A stretch of DNA of 64,000 nucleotides from contig NC_087098.1 in the NCBI RefSeq assembly GCF_963855985.1, positions 16,326,501 to 16,390,500 of the forward strand, written 5' to 3'. This DNA comes from Ostrinia nubilalis (Eukaryota; Arthropoda; Insecta; Lepidoptera; Crambidae). Shown here piece by piece: positions 25,001-34,000 of the stretch. The stretch's first letter is position 1, and each line of letters starts with the position of its first letter. Made by a program: the position numbers and the translations under genes. Under the pieces are notes generated by a model. The model ran no database searches, was not told where the DNA came from, and saw only the letters and a list, made by a program, of their open reading frames with translations.

Positions 25001-28000
25001 CACTATGCAGTCCTAGTTTAACTATTACGAGAAAAACTCATTTTTGCAGTTTTCATACTAGTTGCTATTCAAGTAGCCATAAGATAAAAATAATACAGAA
25101 TACATAGGCCTGTGATACCTTTTTAGAATCTCAATTAACCAAGGAAGTTTTTAAGATAATGGGCACGATGGTCTCCCTACATTTTTTTTACACGATGGCT
25201 GATCAAAAGTGCAAGACAATGAATTAATTTTTCCTTCTCTTCTGCAATTTCCTAAAATTTTCATACTTTCAAACTAGTCTGTTGAACTTTAATCTTTTCT
25301 TTTGATAGCCCAACTATCCCTTGTGATAAGAAAAAAAACTAGATTGAAAAGTATCCTCATTTGTAGAAATGGCATGAGAAAAAGTAATCGCAGGTGGCAA
25401 TTTTCTAAAAATGCACAAAAACTTAAAAATCTTGAAAACGGTGATATTTTTACTGGGGTCAAAAATGGACGTTAGGGAGATCATGGCGAGGCCTATCGAT
25501 GGTTACAGGGTTATCCATTGTTTTTGGGACACCCTGTATTTATCATTGTTAAATATGGAAAGTAAATGGCAAAGTTATGAATATTTCAGTTTTAATTGTT
25601 TCGATACAATTTTGAAGTCATAGAACTGATGTAATAATAATTTTAACATTTGTAGAATTGATAATTTGAGAATAATATTTTGGGATAGTTTAAGAGTAAT
25701 GTTATATTAAGTTACCAATATTAGGATCCCACTACACAATTTTATTTGTTTAAAATAATACTATGAACATTACAAATACTTGATATCATGTTTACGATAG
25801 TTAAAATAAATAAAATGGTAAATGTGTCAGAAATTAAATATGAAATGCATCAAATTGTGTCTAATCTGTAGAATCTATCATCATTTTATCATGATAAACA
25901 AGGTTATTGAAAATTTTACAAAACTGAAATGACATATTTTGTAGTATGTGTGTTTTATAAATTAAACAGTAAATAATTTTAGTATCAATTATTAACATTA
26001 TAATTAATTTGACCCAACTACTATAATATGTAATACTTTCAGTAATAATATTTTATATTCTGTAGATCGTAAGTAAGAAAACTTTGCGATGTGTAATTTT
26101 TGTGTTGATATTTGAACCTTTGAAACAATTATTTTTAAAGAAAATTTTGTAGAAAACTGTAAACTGTAAAACTATGTAAAGTAAAATTTGAATGAGAATT
26201 TAAAAAGTGATGTAAATTATTTTCAAATACTTTGTGTATTTCTAACATTTACTTTAAATTTAAATATTGAGTGTTTTGTTAATTTGGAAGTAATGAAATC
26301 TTTTACAACATCTAAATATTTAATTAATACTGTAACATCATTCAAAATCTGTTTTTCTGTTTATGTTTGATAGTCTAAAAATCATCCTATTCAAATATCA
26401 GTTTATGTGGAATTTTCTTATAGCCTGACCAGGAACATAAAAACCCTCGCCATGTTGCGGAAATCTAATGGTACTAATTTCTTTTAATGGCAACAATAAC
26501 TAAAAACTTCATTGACATGTCACCTTGCATGTCAGTCTATTGCTGTCAAAGTGTAAACAAACTTTATTTTAAATGTGCGCAATTGATTTTGTGAATGAAA
26601 TTGCTAAAATCTTTTTATAGTCGTGAAAGAAAAGTGGTTCACAATGTGTAAAAGTATTTGTCGAAGAGAAATACCAAGGGTTCGGACAATATTTTCATTG
26701 AATAATGTTTCCAACAAAGGTTGTCAAATTGACTGACATGTTTATCGTATAGTACAGTCCACTATGAAAATTAGCTGTGGTTTGTTTCAACTACCTATTT
26801 TAAAGTTTTTTGTCACTTTCTAAGTGTTGAATTTTATGGAATTGGGAAAGAAGTACCGAGTTTGAAGCCTTCATGAGCAGACATTGCAGTTGAATATTCA
26901 AGTTCTGAATTTGATTATTGATGAATAATAAAATAAATCCTACTATCTCGATTGATGGCTTCATTTAATTTATTTAAACCAGATTACCTATAATAATATG
27001 TTTTCGTTAATTTATGAAAATATTAAATTAGCCCGTAATCCTGAATCCTGATACATAAAGTTAGCCTATTAATTTAACACAGGTACGACTGTACTCAGTG
27101 TTGCACTATCAAATGCAATTGATGCGCCTCTATGCCAGGGTTTTTATGTTCCTGGTCAGGCTATAATTAGTTAACTCATTAATGTATTTCCTTTTCTCTA
27201 AAAATATGAATGTTAAAAATAAAAAAAAATAAAAAATATTTTGTGGTCTGTAAACTTTTGGTTTTTTTTATGTTCAATTACTTTTTACAATTATGATTTG
27301 TAATGAAAATTATGATCATTTGAAATAGAGTTTTTCTCGGATTTTAATGTATTTTGATGTTTTGTTTTGAACTGTTGTAACTAAATTTAATATTTGAAAA
27401 AATATTGTAAACCAATTTTTTTTCTTTTAAAAAGGGGGGAGGTGTAGTATGTGTACGCGCCAAACCTATACAGGGTGTCCCAAAAACAATGGATAACCCT
27501 GTAACCATCGATAGGCCTCGCCATGGTCTCCCTAACGTCCAATTTTGACCCCAGTAAAAATATCACCGTTTTCAAGATTTTTAAGTTTTTGTGCATTTTT
27601 AGAAAATTGCCACCTGCGATTACTTTTTCTCATGCCATTTCTACAAATGAGGATACTTTTCAATCTAGTTTTTTTCCTTATCACAAGGGATAGTTGGGCT
27701 ATCAAAATAAAAGATTAAAATTCAACAAACTAGTTTAAAAGTACGAAAATTTTAAGAAATTGCAGAGAAGAAGGAAAAATTAATTCATTGTCTTGCACTT
27801 TTGATCAGCCATCGTGTAAAAAAAATGTAGGAAGACCATCGTGCCCATTACCTTAAAAACTTCATTGGTTAATTGAGATTCTGAAAAGGTATCACAAGCT
27901 TATGTATTCTGTATCATTTTTATCTTATGGCTACTTGAATAGCAACTAGTATGAAAACTGCAAAAATGAGTTTTTCTCGTAATAGTTAAACTAAGACTGC

Positions 28001-31000
28001 ATAGTGGCATTAAATACAAATGGATAACTTTTAGCGTAGGAATTTTAATAAAGCAACATTTTATCATCATCATCATCATCATTTCAGTCATAGGACGTCC
28101 ACTGCTGAACATAGGCCTGTACCCCAATGATTTTCATAATGACCGCTTGGTAGCGGCCTGCATCCAGCACCTTCCTGCTTACCATTATGAGGTCGTCGGT
28201 TCACTTTGTAGGTGGACGTCCTACGATGCGCTTTCCGGTACGTAGCCTCCACTTGAACCCTGTTGCCCCATTGGCCGTCCGTTCTGCGTTTTTGTGATTA
28301 CTTAATTTTTGTTTTACACCTTATAAATGTGCCTATAGACAGATGCCCGCCCAAGTAACATTTTACTCCATTTAAGAGTTCAATAGTCGTTCACATGTAC
28401 TCCACAAGCTGTGTATGTCAGCTGTATACGAGCTGTATAGCTTGCTATAATGCTTTTATAGAACCAGTTTGGGCACAAATTAGACAGCTTTAAGTTCACT
28501 ATGGCTGTACATTAGCAGTATAATAGCATTATAATAGCAGTTTAAGTAGTAACATCGTACTTAAGGCTGACTTACGGCACTATATGGGACGCAGTGTGAA
28601 CCATACAACGTACGTGAGGACAATAAAGAGTAACAAGTGGCTAAATGCACAGCTTTCAAAGTTATAAAGTCCGACAAAAGTACTCCAATGCTACATAAAG
28701 TTCACGTGTGTCCTAAATTATTTCCACATTTTAATATTAGTTTGGTATTTGTACGTGAGTGCCAAGAGGAAACAACTCGGGCGGATAATATAATCATTTA
28801 TGCAAATAATAACACGGGTTTTAGATACTGAATAATGTTAATGCCATTGGGAATGCAACTTTATCGTGAAATGTATACATATTTACAGCTAAAATATTTA
28901 CGCGCCTCTGTAAAAACGCGATATTCATTTTAAAATATTTAAAACTGGCTGAGAGGAAATCTACAATTTTCAGTTTTTGATATTGTATTGGCATTATAAT
29001 TATACTACGGTAATTAATTATAACATGAAACCAAAACTCAATCGCTCTATCTGCGAATTTTGTGATAAATCTGCATTAATTTTGGAGATTTATTTGGTAA
29101 ATATTTTAGGTTATGTAGAACAAAATGGTGGAAATGAAATACGGCTATGTGAACTGTTATAACTCCAATTTAATGCGGTGAGCGTTATTAGGTTCACATG
29201 TGTTCTGTTAGAATGCTGTTATCTATATTAAGTTCCACATTTGTACCACTACAGCGCTAATGTCTATAAATTTATTCTAATGTGAACTTATGTACAGCTT
29301 TAAGATGTACCTAGTTCAGGTCAATTGTGTATCTTTAATTCTTTCAAATACTGAAATTTTAGAGATCCGCAATAAAAATTATTAATGTCCGTTAAATCGC
29401 CTAGCCCAGGTACTAATAGTCAAGTATGAATACCTAAAGTATCAGACGGTAGTGTTCCCGGTTTAAATTCGTTTATTATGCCTGACAATTTATTCAAAGC
29501 GGAATGAGGAATACGATTTTCAATAGCCCATGTTCTTATTTTTTTGCTAAAGGTTAAATAATTGTCTAAATCAAAATTGTATTCACTATCACTAGAACTG
29601 CAATCATCACACTCTGATATCTGTATATTTTGAAGGGAACTTTCAGGTTCAGGCATAATATTTTCCTCTGCATCATGTACAGAACCACCATAAATACAAC
29701 TAAAAACAGGCTTGGGGAAAAGTGTAATAGAATATCACATTCACATTCATTTTCAGCTTAAAGCAAATAAGAGTAGTACTTGTGGACAAATAAACTGCTA
29801 TTGATGTTAATGGACAACACATATAGTCCTTTTAACAGCCTACAGTGCACATGCAAACCATTGAAACACTTTTGTACAGATAGTAAAAAAAGGTTATTTT
29901 ATTAACACAAACAAGTCCTACTACAGCTACTAGCTGTATAACAGTCTAAAACAAGTAAACATAACAGCCTTTGGCTTTATAAATGACCACGTGTGTTCTC
30001 TTAAAATGCTAGCTCTATAACATCGTACAAGTAGGCCGTTAAACAGCGGTTGCCGTATCTTTACCCTCCTATAATGCTCTTAGTCAGACGGCTGACTAAA
30101 GGATAGTTGTTAGAGTATTATAACACCAACAATCGTATAAAAGTATAACTCTACACTAGTCTACACTCCTATAAGTCCCTTAGACAGGTATAGGTGTAAT
30201 TAATTGCAATAATACAGCTTATACATCACGAGTGAACTGTACTAATGCTTTAAGTACACATTGGAACTAAATGTGAACTCTTAAATGGAGTAAAATGTTA
30301 CTTGGGCGTGATGATACACGGCTCGGAAACGTGGATTTTTTTTTTGCACAGCGTGCTATGGAAGGGGCTATGCTCGGGTTTCTTTACGAAACCGTATCAG
30401 AAATTAGGAGACCTGTAAACGAACTAAAGTCGCTGACATAGCCCGACGGATCAGCAAGCTGAAGTGGCAAAGGGCAAGGCACAGTAGTTCGCAGAACTGA
30501 GGCAGCAGGGTTCAAGTGGAGGCTACGTACCGGAGAGCGCATCGTAGGACGTCCACCTACAAAGTGGACCGACGACCTCATAGAGATAAGCAGGAAGGTG
30601 CTGTATGCAGGCCGCTACCAAGCGGTCATTATGAAAATCATTAGGGTACAGGCCTATGTTCAGCAGTGGACGTCCTACGGCTAAAATGATGATGATGATG
30701 ATGATAAAATGTTGCTTTATTTAAATTCCTACGCTAAAAATTATCCATTTGTATTTAATGCCACTATGCAGTCCTAGTTTAACTATTACGAGAAAAACTC
30801 ATTTTTGCAGTTTTCATACTAGTTGCTATTCAAGTAGCCATAAGATAAAAATAATACAGGATACATAGGCTTGTGATACCTTTTTAGAATCTCAATTAAC
30901 TAAGGAAGTTTTTAAGGTAATGGGCACGATGGTCTTCCTACATTTTTTTTACACGATGGCTGATCAAAAGTGCAAGACAATGAATTAATTTTTCCTTCTC

Positions 31001-34000
31001 TTCTGCAATTTCTTAAAATTTTCATATTTTCAAACTAGTTTGTTGAACTTTGATCTTTTCTTTTGATAGCCCAACTATCCCTTGTGATAAGGAAAAAAAC
31101 TAGATTGAAAAGTATCCTCATTTGTAGAAATGGCATGAAAAAAAGTAATCGCAGGTGGCAATTTTCTAAAAATGCACATAAACTTAAAAATCTTGAAAAC
31201 GGTGATATTTTTACTGGGGTCAAAAATGGACGTTAGGGAGATCATGGCGAGGCCTATCGATGGTTACAGGGTTATCCATTGTTTTTGGGACACCCTGTAT
31301 ATTTGACGTTGCTGCGTAAACTGCCCCACTCAAATATACTAGCATCGCACAGTATAGACTCTTTCATTGTCAACTCCCGGTCCCCACATTACAGTATCGT
31401 GCTGACGCTGATATGCACCATGCTGGCGATTGCTGCACTATTTGGACTGTACTTGATATACAAGAGGTGCCACCACGGCTGGATCCGTAACGAGATTTTG
31501 GCGCAAAACTTAAGGCGATCCTGTCGCCTCCCGTCCCTTCGCCCTTTAAGATTTTTTTTCTTTATTCTTTATTTTCTTTTTTTCTTTTTTATGATTCTCC
31601 CGAGCTCCCATCCTTACACTACGTCTTCAGCCCGTGGTCGCCACTCGAAAACTTTTCGGCCTCAGTGGCCGACTCTACGAGCTATGTGCCCCGCCCCTGC
31701 CACTTAAGTTTGCCAATTCTGTGGGAAATATCGGTTACTTTGGGTTTCCTATCAATCTCCTCATTTCTGATTCGATCATATAGGGAAACTCTGAGCATAG
31801 CACGCCACAAGCTCTTTGTCTGACGTTGAACCTTTAAAATACGTGCTACGCTACGGGTCATTGAAAAAAGTAAACATTATTATTACATTTCAGGTTAGGT
31901 CGAGTGAGCGCGGCGGCGGGCTGCGTCAGCGAAGCGGCGGCGCTCACACCCTTTAGTCATTTAGTTTTATACACCGTGAGTACCCTTACTTATGTTTTAT
32001 TCTGTACTAGCGGCCGCCCGCGACTTCGTACGCGTGGATCCCGTTATACCCCCTTTATCTGTCTTGAGCGGTTTAGATTTTTCATACAAAAGGATTTTCC
32101 CGCTAATTCCTGTTCCCGTGGGAATTCCTAAGTATACTATAACTATATAGTAGTTATTGCAAATGAATAAATAAATAAATAAATAAATAACCTGCCCAGG
32201 AGTATGAAGAATAATTGTACCAAGTTTCGTTAAAATCCGTCAAGTAGTTTTTGTTTCTATAAGGAACATACAGACGGACACAGACAGACAAAAATTTTAC
32301 TGATTGCATTTTGGCATCAGTATCGATCACTAATCACCCCCTGATAGTTATTTTGAAAATATATTTCATGTACAGAATTGACCTCTCTACAGATTTATTT
32401 TAAGTATAGATTTTATATCTCTTTCGCATTCACCTTTATGATTATGACAGCATCCTGACCATGATTGCGAGCAGGTTGGATTGTGTGTACGTGAGGCATT
32501 GCTGTGACACAGCCTATGGAGTGAAGCGGGGATGACTCATGTAATGCATAACCTCACACTTGTGGGTTTGGAATTGAAATGAGTATAATTTATTATAATA
32601 CTTATTTCAATTCTAAATCTTAATCTGAATTCAATTTTACATCTGTTTCAACTCAACTAACATAGTTTTTAAGTGCAATTGTTATTAATAAACTGAGTCC
32701 TAGTAACTTGAATAAAGAATCATTTATTATTATTATTATTTATATGTTTGTGTTTTTTTATCTCAGCTTTAAGGGCTGGTAATATAAGATCAGCTACGGG
32801 CATGGCCAAGTAACTAATCCCTAGATGATTTTAAAATATTTGTATTACGATGGGCCCACTGAGGCAGCAGGCTCATCTTGAAGAAAACGCCGTACTATTC
32901 TGCAGGTGTTTAGTATAGCTGCTTTTTGCATTGTGACAAAACTATTTTCCGGAAGATCAATATATTTGAGGCTATGGTGTAAGTGTTTGGGTATAACACC
33001 CGTACTAGAGAGAACCAGGGGTACAATGTAGGCTTTTTGTAAGTTCCATATTATATTATTATTCTACTATGTTTTACGTGCAGCGCGGGCGAGTGCACGC
33101 GGCGAGCGGCGAGTGGCAGGAGGCGCGGCAGTGCTTCCAGAACGCGCTCGCCATACACCCCACGCACCTCGACAGCATCGTCGAGCTAGGTCAGTCACCC
33201 CACTCTGACATGACATGTGTATTCTTCTTCTTTTTTGATGATGGCAATACACGTCGAAGTCGACTTGGTTTGTGCAATTTTCAAATTTATAGGTGATACC
33301 ACAGAATAATAATAAGTACTACGTACAGAAGTTTTACTTCGCGAAGGTATTTAAAAAAATGTATGCTCAATGTCATTAACAATATGGTGTAATTTAGCTT
33401 GTCTCAAGAGTCAAGCACCAATTTGTTGACAAACGTCAGTGATCGGCACTGCGCCGAAGCTATAGGGCTGACTTCGGTAAAATGATGTGACGTGAGGTGC
33501 CAAACTGCGTATAATATTAACTACTTATTTACCTCTCAGTGTCTTGAGGCAACTTAAAAAAGTACATTCTGTGTTTTTATAATTTTTTAAGCAGTTAAAT
33601 ACTGCACAGTATTTAGTACACCATTTTCTTCCACTATACACAAGAATACGCGTGCGTAAGTCAATGTTCGCTCGTATGTGAGGCCTTGTCGAATAGTATC
33701 CTGTAGGTGGGCCATCGTGCGTGTTTTGTTTTCGATGTAAACTCGCGGAGATGAACAGGCCTGGTGATACGAGTTACAAAATGAGATCAAGTAATGATAT
33801 AATGAAGGATGATAGATGAAACCCCTTCCCACCCTTTGAGTCTCAGTAAAGTTGTGGTGCTTTACTGAGACCTCCTATGGACAACTTGAGAGAACCAGAA
33901 GAATCACGATGCACTGTCCTGCTTCACTTGCCCACACTCATGCACGTTCACGAACACTTAATGGTTAATAATCCACCATTATTACACATTAATAGTCGCC

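Larger units (their letters stand above)
27471..31297. mobile_element. Foldback TIR element A, copy 2, inserted in the 3' LTR and split by element B
   Basis: Same ends and arms as 23676-25536. The host LTR reads 'cctatatatttgacg' at 19979 and here 'ccta-TA-[A]-TA-tatttgacg', so the 5' LTR is a ready empty site proving a TA duplication. Removing element B leaves about 1868 bp, the size of copy 1. The RTE-derived arm segments are at about 28065-28290 and 30500-30700. Confidence 0.92.
19957..31393 (+). mobile_element. Inner non-autonomous LTR retrotransposon (GTAT duplication, identical LTRs)
   Basis: 5' LTR 19957-20078 (122 bp, TGTAGTATGT...CACATTACA). The 3' LTR is 27443-27470 plus 31300-31393, split by a foldback element, and when rejoined looks identical to the 5' LTR. 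Primer-binding-like TGGCGACCCTGCCAG follows at 20079 and a purine tract 'aaaaaggggggagg' precedes 27443. GTAT flanks it (19953-19956, 31394-31397). The 7.4-kb interior shows no gag, pol or env, so it fits a LARD-like element moved by enzymes from a relative. Confidence 0.88.
19862..31540 (+). pseudogene. Short split reading frame of the outer LTR element, one membrane segment
   Basis: A start codon at 19862 opens a frame with three N-x-S/T sites that is cut at 19956 by the inner LTR element. After the duplicated GTAT the same frame resumes at 31398 with a hydrophobic run of about 20 residues ([20 protein letters not shown]) followed by a basic tail. It could be the fused remains of an element's N-terminal leader and an envelope-like C-terminus, or an unrelated small membrane protein. 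Function not known. The insertion breaks it. Confidence 0.5.
19623..31618 (+). mobile_element. Outer LTR-type element (CTAC duplication), host of the inner LTR element
   Basis: 5' LTR 19623-19755 starts TGTAGTGTGT, contains TATAAATA and AATAAA, and ends CATCCTTACA. It is followed by a primer-binding-like TGGCGACCCGGCCA. At the far side only about 30 bp of LTR end (ctcccgagctcccatcctta, ending at 31618) remain after a pyrimidine-rich run. CTAC flanks both sides (19619-19622 and 31619-31622). The internal region is about 400 bp once the inner element is removed, so this is a heavily reduced, non-autonomous copy. Confidence 0.75.
19484..31840 (-). mobile_element. RTE fragment split by the nested LTR-element pile
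   Basis: Left part 19484-19622 ('gacgtccactgctggacgaa' to 'gtggggggcttgccaccc') and right part 31619-31840 ('ctacgtcttcagcccgtggt' to 'gagcatagcacgc' and beyond) are contiguous when compared with the minus strand of the RTE frame at 8281-10059. The junction CTAC is duplicated by the element inserted between them. Confidence 0.88.

Noticed and set aside
28637..29162. Short frames in element B as genes
   Set aside because: No recognisable domain; only the minus-strand fragment at 29420-29656 has a protein-like character.
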